Source: LMUY01 sp964235495 (lineage in GTDB: Bacteria; Pseudomonadota; Alphaproteobacteria; Acetobacterales; Acetobacteraceae). From it: a stretch of DNA of 64,000 nt. Position 1 is the stretch's first letter, and every line of letters starts with the position of its first letter. Positions 31,565-41,045 of the stretch are shown here, piece by piece. A program made the position numbers and the translations under genes. The notes under the pieces are model-generated. The model made no database searches. It had not been told where the DNA came from and was given only the letters and a program-made list of their open reading frames with translations. The stretch lies in assembly GCA_964235495.1 (NCBI GenBank), contig CAXSAX010000009.1, forward strand, positions 1-64,000, given 5' to 3'.

Positions 31565-32860
31565 ATGGCCGGATTGCACAAGAGCGACATTCAAAATCCA
31601 GTCCTGAACTGGATCGACACCCGCCTGCCGCTCATCACGATGATGCAGAAGGAGTACGGCACGTTCCCGACACCGAAGAACTTCAACTACTTCTGGAACT
31701 TCGGCGCGCTGGCGATGATTACGCTGGCGATCATGATCGCCTCCGGCGTGTTCCTGGCGATGAACTACACCGCCAACACCACCATGGCGTTCGACAGCGT
31801 CGAGCGCATCATGCGGGACGTGAACTACGGCTGGCTGCTGCGCTACGTGCACGCCAATGGCGCCTCGATGTTCTTCATCGTGGTCTATGTCCACATCTTC
31901 CGCGCGCTGTATTACGGGTCCTACAAGGCGCCGCGCGAGCTGCTGTTCATGCTGGGCGTGGTCATCCTGCTGCTGATGATGGCGACCGCCTTCATGGGCT
32001 ACGTGCTGCCCTGGGGCCAGATGAGCTACTGGGGCGCCACCGTCATCACCAACCTGTTCTCCGCCATCCCGCTGGTGGGCGAGAGCGTGGTGACCTGGCT
32101 GTGGGGCGGCTTCTCGGTCGATAACCCGACGCTGAACCGCTTCTTCGCGCTGCATTACCTTATGCCGTTCATGATCACCGGCGTGGTGTTCCTGCACATC
32201 GTGGCGCTGCACATCACCGGGTCCAACAACCCGCTGGGCATCGACGTGAAGAGCCCGCAGGACACCATCCCGTTCCACCCGTACTATACCGTCAAGGACA
32301 GCGTGGGCATCTGCGTGTTCCTGCTGGTGTTCGCCTTGCTGGTTTTCTTCGCGCCAAACCTGCTGGGCCACGCCGACAACTACATCCCGGCCAACCCGCT
32401 GGTCACCCCGGCGGAGATCGTGCCCGAGTGGTACTTCCTGCCGTTCTACGCCATCCTGCGCGCCGTGCCGTCCAAGCTCGGTGGCGTGTCGCTGATGTTC
32501 GGCGCCATCGCGGTGCTGTTCCTGCTGCCCTGGCTCGACACCTCGCCGGTCCGCTCGGCGCGCTTCCGCCCGATCTACCGCCAGTTGGTGATCGTGCTGG
32601 TGGTGTCGCTGTTCGTGCTCGGCGAAGTGGGCGCGCACCGTCCGGAGGGCATCTGGGTGGTGCTGGGCCGGGTCGCGACCGCCTACTACTTCCTGCACTT
32701 CCTGGTGCTGTTGCCGGTGCTGGGCAAGCTGGAGCGGCCGCTGCCGCTGCCGGAAAGCATCAGCCGGCCGGTGCTGGCGCCGCGCAATCCCCGCAACCCC
32801 GGCGGCGGCGGCGGGCCGCTGCCGCAGGGTGCCGCGGCCAAGCCGATGGACAAGTCGTGA
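31565..32860 (+). CDS. petB: cytochrome b of the bc1 complex
   Basis: 431 residues, the core of the bc1 complex with eight membrane helices. Haem-ligand histidines appear in RYVHANGASMFFIVVYVHIF and in HYLMPFMITGVVFLHIVALH; PEWYFLPFYAILRAVP is the conserved Qo-site PEWY loop. Binds haems bL and bH and oxidises ubiquinol. The C-terminal tail is Gly/Pro-rich and longer than usual. GGGAGACGACC precedes the ATG. Its TGA overlaps the petC start as TGATG. Confidence 0.97.
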   Translation: MAGLHKSDIQNPVLNWIDTRLPLITMMQKEYGTFPTPKNFNYFWNFGALAMITLAIMIASGVFLAMNYTANTTMAFDSVERIMRDVNYGWLLRYVHANGASMFFIVVYVHIFRALYYGSYKAPRELLFMLGVVILLLMMATAFMGYVLPWGQMSYWGATVITNLFSAIPLVGESVVTWLWGGFSVDNPTLNRFFALHYLMPFMITGVVFLHIVALHITGSNNPLGIDVKSPQDTIPFHPYYTVKDSVGICVFLLVFALLVFFAPNLLGHADNYIPANPLVTPAEIVPEWYFLPFYAILRAVPSKLGGVSLMFGAIAVLFLLPWLDTSPVRSARFRPIYRQLVIVLVVSLFVLGEVGAHRPEGIWVVLGRVATAYYFLHFLVLLPVLGKLERPLPLPESISRPVLAPRNPRNPGGGGGPLPQGAAAKPMDKS

Positions 32861-33615
32861 TGCGGCTGGCGTCCCTGGCCGTCCTGGCCGTCCTGGCGAC
32901 ACCCGGCCTGGCGGCGGCACAGGCCGAGCCGGAGGCGCTGCCCAAGGTCAACTGGTCGTTCGACGGCCCGTTCGGCACGTTCGACCGCGCCTCCGAGCAG
33001 CGTGGGCTGCAGGTATGGCAGGAGGTTTGCTCCAACTGCCACTCCATGAAGGAGGCCTATTACCGCAACCTGCAGGGCATCGGGCTGACGGCGGAGCAGG
33101 TCAAGGCGTTCGCTTCCACCATCACCGTGCCCGGCGGCACGGACGACCAGGGCCAGCCGGTCGATCGCCCGGCGCTGCCGTCGGACCATTTCCGCTCCCC
33201 CTGGCCGAACGACAAGGCGGCCCGGGCCGCCAACAATGGCGCGCTGCCGCCGGACCACTCGCTGATCGAGAAGGCGCGCGAGGGCGGGGCGACCTACGTG
33301 CAGGACTTGCTGCTCGGCTACCAGGACCCGCCGGCCACCATGAAGATGTCGGACGGGATGAACTACAACGTCTACTTCCCCGGCCGCCAGATCGCGATGG
33401 CGCAGCCCCTGCACGACGACCAGGTGACGTATGCTGACGGCACCAAGGCCACCGTAGAGCAGGAATCGCACGACGTGGCGATGTTCCTGACCTACATGGC
33501 GAACCCGGAGCTGGAGCAGCGCAAGCGGATGGGCGTGCGTATCGTGCTGTTCCTGGCCGGCATGACCGCCGTGACCTACGCGGTCAAGCGCAAGATCTGG
33601 GCTGACGTTCACTAG
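32860..33615 (+). CDS. petC: cytochrome c1 of the bc1 complex
   Basis: 251 residues: signal peptide (MRLASLAVLAVLATPGLAAAQA), haem-c motif CSNCH at about residue 57, axial Met in GRQIAMAQPLHDDQVTYADGT, and a C-terminal membrane anchor (RIVLFLAGMTAVTYAVKRKIW). Accepts electrons from the Rieske protein and passes them to soluble cytochrome c. ATG at 32860 overlaps the petB stop. Last gene of the operon; mtnP begins 20 bp later and could be transcribed with it. Confidence 0.96.
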   Translation: MRLASLAVLAVLATPGLAAAQAEPEALPKVNWSFDGPFGTFDRASEQRGLQVWQEVCSNCHSMKEAYYRNLQGIGLTAEQVKAFASTITVPGGTDDQGQPVDRPALPSDHFRSPWPNDKAARAANNGALPPDHSLIEKAREGGATYVQDLLLGYQDPPATMKMSDGMNYNVYFPGRQIAMAQPLHDDQVTYADGTKATVEQESHDVAMFLTYMANPELEQRKRMGVRIVLFLAGMTAVTYAVKRKIWADVH

Positions 33616-33634
33616 CCTGGGCGAGGAGCGGAGC

Positions 33635-34513
33635 ATGGACAGCATCCAGCCGGTGATCGGCATCATCGGCGGCTCCGGCCTGTACGACATTGAGGGGCTT
33701 GAGGATAAGGAGTGGCGGCATGTCCCCACGCCGTGGGGCGAGCCCTCCGATGCGATGCTGTTCGGCCGGCTGGGCGGGGTGCGATGCGTGTTCCTGCCCC
33801 GCCACGGCCGCGGCCACCGCTTGTCGCCGAGCCATCTCAACTACCGCGCCAACATCGACGCGCTGAAGCGTTCCGGCGTGACCGACGTGCTGTCGTTGTC
33901 CGCGGTGGGCAGCTTAAAGGGCGAGTATCCGCCGGGCCACTTCGTCATCGTGGACCAGTTCATCGACCGCAGCTTCGCCCGGGAGAAGAGCTTCTTCGGC
34001 GATGGCTGCGTGGCGCATGTCAGCGTGGCGCACCCGGTCTGCCCCCGGCTGGGCGACGCGCTGGAGGCCTCTGCCCGGGGGCTGGACCTGCCGGTGACGC
34101 GCGGCGGCAGCTACCTCGTAATGGAGGGGCCGCAATTCTCCACCCGCGCCGAGAGCGAGCTGTATCGCAGCTGGGGGTGCAGCGTGATCGGCATGACCAA
34201 CATGCCAGAGGCCAAGCTCGCCCGCGAGGCCGAGCTTTGCTACGCGACGGTCGCCATGGTGACGGATTTCGACTGCTGGCACCCGGACCACGGCCATGTC
34301 ACGGTGGACCAGGTGACCAAGGTGATGGCGGGCAACGCCGCTGCCGCCCGGGCGCTGGTGCAAACCGTGGTGCCCGTGCTGGGCGCCCCCCGCGGCCCCT
34401 GCCCCGCCGGGTGCGATCGGGCGCTGGATTTTGCCGTCGTCACCCCGCCCGAGGCGCGCAACCCGGTGCTGATGGCCAAGTTGGATGCGGTGGCTGGGCG
34501 AGCTTTAGCATAA
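33635..34513 (+). CDS. mtnP: S-methyl-5'-thioadenosine phosphorylase
   Basis: 292 residues of the type-2 purine nucleoside phosphorylase family: IGIIGGSGLYDIEG at the N-terminus, phosphate-site RHGRGH, MEGPQFSTRAES and GMTNMPEAKLAREAELCYATVAM. It splits methylthioadenosine, a by-product of polyamine synthesis, into adenine and methylthioribose phosphate. ATG at 33635 with GAGGAGCGGAGC upstream. The end of this gene is the left edge of an AT-rich insertion. Confidence 0.93.
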   Translation: MDSIQPVIGIIGGSGLYDIEGLEDKEWRHVPTPWGEPSDAMLFGRLGGVRCVFLPRHGRGHRLSPSHLNYRANIDALKRSGVTDVLSLSAVGSLKGEYPPGHFVIVDQFIDRSFAREKSFFGDGCVAHVSVAHPVCPRLGDALEASARGLDLPVTRGGSYLVMEGPQFSTRAESELYRSWGCSVIGMTNMPEAKLAREAELCYATVAMVTDFDCWHPDHGHVTVDQVTKVMAGNAAAARALVQTVVPVLGAPRGPCPAGCDRALDFAVVTPPEARNPVLMAKLDAVAGRALA

Positions 34514-34556
34514 CACTGAATTCTTGTTGCAGCGACATAAAAGGCTGTAATCAATA

Positions 34557-35216
34557 GTGAAATTGCCTAGCAACGATGCGATACGAAATGTTCTTACGGC
34601 CATCGCCGTTGCTGTTTCGTTTTGCGCATTCACACTTTCTGCGTGTACGTTCAACTATCAATATGCTGACCACACCGCCACTGTTTTGAAAACAACAGAG
34701 TTCGTTTTACAGCAGAAGCTATCCTACAATGTAAGCCCTGAGAAAGTTGCAAGTGATACGGTAGTAGACGTTTCTGGGGGTATAAACCTAACGATATTTA
34801 ACGTTGGTAATAGACCTATATCAATCAATAAGGTAGTTTTGTACTTGCAGCCTGGCGATTATGAAACTCTTACGCATGTAGACATAACACCACCTTGTAG
34901 GTCTCAGCCGCCTGCAAAAATATTATTTGGTGTTGGCTCTAAGCTTATAGAGGAAGCCAGAGTAGTAGATGCTCAACATATTTTGAGTATTCCAATAGAT
35001 TTTCCAATGTTTTCGCCCTCGGACCTACCGCAGTCGACTGCGCAAGGGACCGTGTGTTTGAAAATTGAATCTTTCTCTTACAATGGACGTTATTCTCAGC
35101 TGGATTATCCAGTTAGTTTAGTAAGAGCTGTACAGGGTGTTTACTCTCCGCCTTCAATTGGGATGTATAGCCCTCCTCATGGTGCAGATACGAACAAACT
35201 TCTAACATTATTTTAG
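34557..35216 (+). CDS. unknown membrane-anchored protein in an AT-rich insertion
   Basis: 219 residues, no family recognised. One N-terminal membrane helix (VLTAIAVAVSFCAFTLSAC, about 12-30; the Cys may be coincidental as no full lipobox is seen), then a beta-rich domain (GGINLTIFNVGNRPISINKVV, VVDAQHILSIPIDFP), consistent with an Ig-like or C2-like sandwich. GTG start at 34557, with AAAAGG 12 bases before it. The whole stretch 34515-35320 uses AT-rich codons (many TTA, AAT, ATA) unlike every neighbour, indicating recent transfer. Alone, without transposase or integrase. Residues NVGNRPISI resemble proteins seen in sporadic genomic islands, but no function can be given. Confidence 0.75.
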   Translation: MKLPSNDAIRNVLTAIAVAVSFCAFTLSACTFNYQYADHTATVLKTTEFVLQQKLSYNVSPEKVASDTVVDVSGGINLTIFNVGNRPISINKVVLYLQPGDYETLTHVDITPPCRSQPPAKILFGVGSKLIEEARVVDAQHILSIPIDFPMFSPSDLPQSTAQGTVCLKIESFSYNGRYSQLDYPVSLVRAVQGVYSPPSIGMYSPPHGADTNKLLTLF

Positions 35217-35318
35217 ACTATATTATTGTGAGTTGTATATGACTGTAGAATTAACTTATTAATATGGGACAAGTCAATAATTGATCTAGGTGAGAATCTT
35301 CAATTCTAGAACAGGCGT

Positions 35319-37835
35319 TTAGTAAGCCTTCAGAAGCCGGTCAATATAATCCAGCTCCCCCTGCGGCCGTGTCCGCTCCCCCTCGCGGCGGCGCAGCTCG
35401 GCCTGGATTTCCCGAGTGCGGGCCTGCTCCATCTGGTCAGGCACGTGCACGCCGTCGCCATCGGCGCGGCCGGAGGTGCCGTCCTTGGTCGAGCGGCCCA
35501 GCGGGTCGCGCTGCGCGTCCGTCTCCTGGTCGCCGGGCTGGCCGTCGCCGGCTTCGGCGTCGCGGTCGCCGCGGCCCTGGCCCGGGTCGTCGCCCTGGCC
35601 GTCATCCTGCGCCAACTGGTCGCCGGGTCCGCCCTGGCTCTCGCCCTCGCCGGGCTGCACTGAGACGCCGAGCGACTGGGACATCTGCTGGCTCATCTGC
35701 TGCTCGCCCTTCTGCAAGGCGTCGATCGCGCGTTGCTGGGCGGCGCCGGCCTGCTTGTCCTGGCGGGCGGCGAGCGCCTGGCCGGCCTGGTTCATGGCGA
35801 TGTCCGCCTGGCCCAGCGCGTCGGGCACCTTGCCGGTCAGGTCGCCGAAGTTCTGCATCATGTCGCCCAGCGCCCGGCGCAGGGCGCGCTGCTGCCTGGC
35901 GTCCAGGTCGCGGCCCGCCGGGTCGTCGGCCGGAGCGGACTGGCCGTCGCGGCCGGCGGCGCGCTGCTTCATGGCGCCTTCGCGCTGCACCATGTCCTCG
36001 GCGGCACCCATCTGCTGCTGGCCACGCTTGCGCTGCTGCTGCGCCTGCTGGCGGTCGCCGCTCGGGTTGGCCTCGGCCTGCTTCAGCTGCTCCAGCATCT
36101 GCTCCAGCTGCTGCATCTTCTGCTGCGCCTCGTCGGTGCGGCCGGCCTTGGCAGCGTCCTTCATCTCCTGGGTCAGCTTGTCGAAGTCCTGCTGGTTCAG
36201 GGTGCGCGCCGTTGGGTCGAACGGCAGCAGGGTGCCGTCGCGGCGGGCCTTTTCCGCCAGGGCTTGCAGGTGGCGCTGAATCTCGCGGCGCAGCGCCTCC
36301 GCCTTGCGGTCCATGTCGGTCTTGTCGCCCCTCTTCAGGCTCTGCTTGAGGGCCTCGCGCGCCGCCTGCACCGCCTGCGCGGTGCGGGCGACGGAGTCGT
36401 TCTCCAACTGCAGCGCCAGCGCCCACAGCCGGCCCTGCGCCTCGGCGATGTCGGCCGTGTCGCCGCTGCGGGCCAGCAGGCCCGCCGTGCTGCTCAGCGC
36501 GAGATAGGTGCCGGTGTTGTTGTCGAACGCCTCGGGCGCCTGGGCCAGGGCGTCCAGGTCGGAGGCGGCCTGGCCGTGCTCCTCCGGCGCCAAGCTCAGC
36601 CGCTTGCGGATGTCGATCACCGCGCGGGCCAGCGGGTTCTTGAAGCTGCGCTCCGGCAGGGTGAACTCCGCCTCCGCGCTGGCCGTGCGCTGCCCCGGCG
36701 CATCCTTCGCCACCAGCGCCGCCACCACGGGCAGCCCGGCCCAGGGATTGGCGGTGAGGTCCTGCGACGACGCCCCGTGCGCCTGCTTCGGCGCACCGCC
36801 GGGCAGCGGGATCGCCACCACCAGCGGCGGCGCGGCGGGCCGGTCCTTCAGCCGCAGCTCGGCCTGCACGGAGGCGACGCCGTAGTCGTCCGTCGCGGTC
36901 CAGGGCAGCCGGGTCTGCAATCTCTGCTGCCCGCGCTGCTGGCCCGGCGGGGACGCCCAGGCGACCGTCGGCGGCGCGTCCGGGATGGCGGTCAGCGACC
37001 AGCGGCCCAGCTCCCGCCCACGGCGGCGGATCACCAGGTCGCCATCGCCCTTGATGTCGGCCTCGCCCTGCCAGCTGGCTGCGTCCAGGGCGGCGAACGG
37101 CAGGGCGGCGCCGGCGAAGTCCATGCTGGGCGCGCTCGACCCGCCGGTCAGGCTGACGGTCAGGTGGGAGCCGGCGGGAACGCTGACCACGGGGGCGTCC
37201 GGGTGGAGGAACACCGGCGGCATGGCGGTGTAGGAGGGCGGCGTCAGCCAGGCTTGCAGCTGCGGCTCCGGCGTGGGCGTGCCCTGCGGCAGGCCGGGCC
37301 AGACGGAGCGCAGCAGCCGCCCCGGCGCGTCCGGCCCCGCCACCGCGAGGCCGGCCACCAGCAGCACCGCCAACGCCGCCCGGATGGCGCGCACGTCCCG
37401 CTGCGGCAGGCCGGGGCGCGGCCAGCCGACGCGCAGCCGGGCCACCTGCGCCGTCGCGCGGTCCATGTGCGCCTGCCACAGCGCGGACCCGGCGGCGTCG
37501 GTCGCGGCGGGGCGGTCCGCCAGCACCGTCAGCGGGCGGTGGCGCAGGCCGGAGGCGCGCTCCAGCCGGCGATCCACCTCGGCGTCGGTCGGGCTGCGCA
37601 GCGGGCGCACGCCCCGCCACAGCAGCCAGCCCAGCCCCGCCAGCGCGGCGGCCAGCAGCAGCAGGCGGCCCACGGGGGGCAGCAGGGCGGGCAGGTCGAA
37701 CAGCGCCGCCGCGATCCAGGCGCCGACCAGGGCGAAGGCGGGCCACAGCGCGGGCCACACCCGCTCGAACCACAGCACGCGGCGGGCCTGCGCGCGGCGG
37801 CCGGCGAGCCGGGCCTGCAACCCCGTCACAGCCAT
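35319..37835 (-). CDS. TIGR02302 / DUF4175 family membrane protein
   Basis: 838 residues: two N-terminal membrane helices (ALWPAFALVGAWIAAALF, LLLLAAALAGLGWLLW), a further one near residue 155, an extracytoplasmic beta-rich region with APTVAWASP-type repeats, and a long Gln/Glu/Ala-rich coiled coil (about 500-760) ending in a low-complexity Asp/Gly/Gln tail. The family is widespread in Alphaproteobacteria and uncharacterised; envelope structure is inferred. ATG at 37833-37835 overlaps the lysA stop by 10 bp, giving a lysA-TIGR02302 operon as is usual in this group. Confidence 0.9.
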   Translation of the reverse strand: MAVTGLQARLAGRRAQARRVLWFERVWPALWPAFALVGAWIAAALFDLPALLPPVGRLLLLAAALAGLGWLLWRGVRPLRSPTDAEVDRRLERASGLRHRPLTVLADRPAATDAAGSALWQAHMDRATAQVARLRVGWPRPGLPQRDVRAIRAALAVLLVAGLAVAGPDAPGRLLRSVWPGLPQGTPTPEPQLQAWLTPPSYTAMPPVFLHPDAPVVSVPAGSHLTVSLTGGSSAPSMDFAGAALPFAALDAASWQGEADIKGDGDLVIRRRGRELGRWSLTAIPDAPPTVAWASPPGQQRGQQRLQTRLPWTATDDYGVASVQAELRLKDRPAAPPLVVAIPLPGGAPKQAHGASSQDLTANPWAGLPVVAALVAKDAPGQRTASAEAEFTLPERSFKNPLARAVIDIRKRLSLAPEEHGQAASDLDALAQAPEAFDNNTGTYLALSSTAGLLARSGDTADIAEAQGRLWALALQLENDSVARTAQAVQAAREALKQSLKRGDKTDMDRKAEALRREIQRHLQALAEKARRDGTLLPFDPTARTLNQQDFDKLTQEMKDAAKAGRTDEAQQKMQQLEQMLEQLKQAEANPSGDRQQAQQQRKRGQQQMGAAEDMVQREGAMKQRAAGRDGQSAPADDPAGRDLDARQQRALRRALGDMMQNFGDLTGKVPDALGQADIAMNQAGQALAARQDKQAGAAQQRAIDALQKGEQQMSQQMSQSLGVSVQPGEGESQGGPGDQLAQDDGQGDDPGQGRGDRDAEAGDGQPGDQETDAQRDPLGRSTKDGTSGRADGDGVHVPDQMEQARTREIQAELRRREGERTRPQGELDYIDRLLKAY

Positions 37836-39148
37836 GCCGGCACCGCCTCGTCCGCCCAGAGGGCTTGCACCGGCTGGCGCGGGCGGATCACGGCCCAGCG
37901 TCCGCCACAGGTCATCACCTGGGCGGCCAGCGGGCGCGCGTTGTAGGTGGAGCTCATCACCGAACCATAGGCACCGGCATCCAGAATCGCTACCCGCGCG
38001 CCGGCTTCCAGCGGAGGCAGCGCGCGGCGTCGCGCAAAGGTGTCCCCGGTCTCGCAGACCGGCCCCACCACGTCCGTCGGCGTGGCGGGGGCCAGCGCGT
38101 CCGCGGCGTCCAGCGGGACGATGCCGTGCCAGGAGTCATAGAGCGCCGGCCGGATCAGGTCGTTCATCGCCGCGTCGAGCACGGTGAAGCGGCGGCCGGC
38201 GGCCTTGGCCAGCACGACGGAGGCCAGCAGCACGCCGGACGGCCCGGCCAGCCAGCGCCCCGGCTCGATCATCAGGTCCAGGTCCATGCCGCCGAACGCT
38301 GCCGCGATGGTGGCGGCCAGCGCGGCGGGGGAGCCTTCCGGCTCGTCGCGGTAGCGCACGCCGAGGCCGCCGCCGCAATCCATCCGCGCCACCGCATGGC
38401 CGTCGGCGCGCAGGGCGCGCACCAACTCCGCCGCCCGCGCATAGGCTTCGCGGTAGGGCGCCATGGCCGCGATCTGGCTGCCGATGTGCAGCGCCAGGCC
38501 GACCGGGCGCACCCCGGGCAAGCCGGCGGCGCGGGCATACAGCGCGGGCACGTCGGCCAGCGCCACGCCGAACTTGTCGCCCGCCCGCCCGGTGGTGATC
38601 TTGGCGTGGCCGCCCGCCGCCACGTCCGGGTTCACCCGCAGCGCCACCGGCACCGTGCACCCGGCGGCCGACGCGGCGGCCGAGACCATGTCCAGCTCGG
38701 CGGCACTCTCCACGTTCACCTGGGCGATGCCGGCCTGCGCCGCCGCCAGCAGCTCGGCCGGCTGCTTGCCGACGCCGGAGAACACGATCCGCCCGGGCGG
38801 CATCCCGGCCAGCAGGGCACGCTGCAGCTCGCCGCCGCTCACCACGTCCGCGCCGGCACCGCCGGCGGCCATCAGGCGCAGCACGGCCAGGTGGTCGTTG
38901 GCCTTCACGGCGTAGTGAACGTGGATGCCCGCCGGGTCGGTCGCCGCGCGCAGCCGCGCCAGCCGGGCGCGCAGGGCGCCGGCGGACATCACCCAGCAGG
39001 GCGTGCCCACCGCGGCGGCGACCGCGAGCAGCGGCACGCCCTCCAGCAGCAGGCCGTCCATCGCGTGCATCCGCAGCATGGGCCGGTCCGCCAGCAGCTC
39101 GGCCGTGCCCGGGTCATCGGTGGGGTGGTCGGCGAGGGCGAGGTCCAT
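37826..39148 (-). CDS. lysA: diaminopimelate decarboxylase
   Basis: 440 residues. Converts meso-diaminopimelate to lysine. PLP-binding Lys in HYAVKAND (about residue 82), GGGLGV phosphate loop, EPGRWLAGPSG, and the catalytic CETGDTFA Cys region, with the C-terminal DAGAYGSVMSSTYNARP. Full length from the ATG at 39146-39148. Divergent from the porin gene over about 150 bp. Coupled with the TIGR02302 gene downstream. Confidence 0.95.
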   Translation of the reverse strand: MDLALADHPTDDPGTAELLADRPMLRMHAMDGLLLEGVPLLAVAAAVGTPCWVMSAGALRARLARLRAATDPAGIHVHYAVKANDHLAVLRLMAAGGAGADVVSGGELQRALLAGMPPGRIVFSGVGKQPAELLAAAQAGIAQVNVESAAELDMVSAAASAAGCTVPVALRVNPDVAAGGHAKITTGRAGDKFGVALADVPALYARAAGLPGVRPVGLALHIGSQIAAMAPYREAYARAAELVRALRADGHAVARMDCGGGLGVRYRDEPEGSPAALAATIAAAFGGMDLDLMIEPGRWLAGPSGVLLASVVLAKAAGRRFTVLDAAMNDLIRPALYDSWHGIVPLDAADALAPATPTDVVGPVCETGDTFARRRALPPLEAGARVAILDAGAYGSVMSSTYNARPLAAQVMTCGGRWAVIRPRQPVQALWADEAVPAWL

Positions 39149-39302
39149 GGTGGGGAATGTTAGGGGCGGCGGGGCCGTTTCACCAGGGTTGTCGCCTTCG
39201 CGCCACAACGCCGGGGTGTCATCGCGGCGTCATGGAAGTGCCACCAAAGCTCAATTGCTGCCGGGTTAACGGAGCACCGCACGAACGACGGAGACCTGAC
39301 CT

Positions 39303-41045
39303 ATGCGGCCTCAATCCTTGCGCGCGGCCCTGCTGGCCGCGACGGCGCTGCTTGGTGCGAGCCCGGCGCTGGCGCAGTCCGCGAACCAGATCGACAGCAT
39401 TCAGGCGCAAATCCGCGCCCTGAACGCCGAGCTGAGCCGCGTGCGCCGCGACATGGCGGCCAAGGACGCGGCGGTGCGCGCCGCGCAGCAGGACGCCGCC
39501 AAGGCGCGCGCCACGGCGGAGCAGACCCAGGCGGCGGTGGCCAGCCTGCCCCTCCCGAGCGGCTTCAAGCCTGGCGACGGCCGGCCAGGCAAGCTGGACT
39601 TCGGCGTCGGCATCGGCCCTGCGCATCCGGAGTACCCCTCGCCGAAGACGGACTGGACCAACACGAACCTGACCGGCGTCTCGGCCAGCGCGCAGAACGC
39701 CGGCGACACCGGCACCGCCGGCACCGTCCATATCGGCGGCCTCACTTTGCAGCTTGGCGGGTTCGTCGCGGCGGAGGGCGTTTTCCGGTCCCGCAACGAG
39801 AGCACGAGCATCGGCACCAACTACAACGCGATCCCGTTCGTGCAAAGCCAGACCAATCACGAACCAGAGTTCCGCGAGACCGCGCAGCAAAGCCGCCTCT
39901 CGATGCTGGCGCACGGCGACATCAGCCCGACCGAGCACGTCGAGGGCTATGTCGAGACGGATTTCCTGGGCGCTGCGCCGACGGCCAACAGCAACGAGAG
40001 CAACAGCTACAATCTTCGCCTGCGCCTGTTCTACGCCAGCTACGACAACGACGACATCGGCCTCCACGCCCTGGCGGGCCAGAGCTGGAGCCTGGCCACG
40101 CTGTACAAGACGGGCGTCACGCCGCACCAGGAGAACGTGCCCTATACGATCGACGCGCAGTACGTGCCCGGCTTCACCTGGGCGCGCCAGCCGCAATTCC
40201 GCGTCGCCAAGGATTTCGGCGGCAAGTACTGGCTGGCGGCGTCGTTCGAGACCCCGCAGACCGTCTATTCGCTCGGCACCACCACCAACACCACCGGCAA
40301 CCGCGGGACGGTCAACTACACCAACGCCGGCGTCTCCCAGCTCGACCCCAGCGCCAACTACAGCACCGACATCGCGCCCGACGTGATCGTCAAGGCGGCC
40401 GCCGACCCGGGCTATGGCCATTACGAGGTGTTCGGGATCGCGAAGTTCGCCCAGGACCGGGTGTCCTTCCTCGGCACCGGGACCAACAACACCCGCCTCG
40501 GCGGCGGCGTGGGCGGAGGCACGATCCTGCCGATCATCGGCAACAACCTGACGTTCCAAGCCAGTGCCCTGGCGGGCTACGGCGTCGGCCGGTACGGCTC
40601 GGGGCAGTTGCCCGACGCGACGATCGGGCCGAGCGGCGCGCCCGACCTGCTGCCGGAGGTGCAGGCCCTGATCGGGCTGACCGGCCACCCGGTCTCCACC
40701 GTTGACCTTTACTCGTATATCGGCACCGAGCGGGTGGGCCGTAAGTTCTTCAACATCGGCGCCGGGCATTTCGGCTACGGCAACCCGCTCTATTCCAACG
40801 CAGGGTGCGACGTCGAGCTGAGCGCCGCCACCTGCACCGGCAACACCTCCGGCCTGACCCAGGGCACGCTTGGCGCATGGTGGCGGTTCCTGAAGGGCAA
40901 CTTCGGCACGGTGCAGAGCGGACTCCAGTACTCCTACACCCGCCGTGACATCTTCAAGGGCGTGGCGGCGGCGAGCGGCTCGGGCAACAACTTCACGGAC
41001 AACAACATCGTGCTGTTCAGCTTGCGCTACCTGCCGTTCCAGTAG
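39303..41045 (+). CDS. outer-membrane porin-like protein with coiled-coil N-terminus
   Basis: 580 residues: signal peptide (MRPQSLRAALLAATALLGASPALA), a coiled coil at about 25-80 (IQAQIRALNAELSRVRRDM), then a long beta-strand-rich region with alternating hydrophobic residues and a C-terminal aromatic (final YLPFQ), as expected for an outer-membrane barrel. The layout matches the DcaP/porin-type proteins of Acetobacteraceae. Exact substrate unknown. ATG at 39303 with GGAGACC upstream. It overlaps the convergent flavin reductase gene by 29 bp. Confidence 0.85.
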   Translation: MRPQSLRAALLAATALLGASPALAQSANQIDSIQAQIRALNAELSRVRRDMAAKDAAVRAAQQDAAKARATAEQTQAAVASLPLPSGFKPGDGRPGKLDFGVGIGPAHPEYPSPKTDWTNTNLTGVSASAQNAGDTGTAGTVHIGGLTLQLGGFVAAEGVFRSRNESTSIGTNYNAIPFVQSQTNHEPEFRETAQQSRLSMLAHGDISPTEHVEGYVETDFLGAAPTANSNESNSYNLRLRLFYASYDNDDIGLHALAGQSWSLATLYKTGVTPHQENVPYTIDAQYVPGFTWARQPQFRVAKDFGGKYWLAASFETPQTVYSLGTTTNTTGNRGTVNYTNAGVSQLDPSANYSTDIAPDVIVKAAADPGYGHYEVFGIAKFAQDRVSFLGTGTNNTRLGGGVGGGTILPIIGNNLTFQASALAGYGVGRYGSGQLPDATIGPSGAPDLLPEVQALIGLTGHPVSTVDLYSYIGTERVGRKFFNIGAGHFGYGNPLYSNAGCDVELSAATCTGNTSGLTQGTLGAWWRFLKGNFGTVQSGLQYSYTRRDIFKGVAAASGSGNNFTDNNIVLFSLRYLPFQ

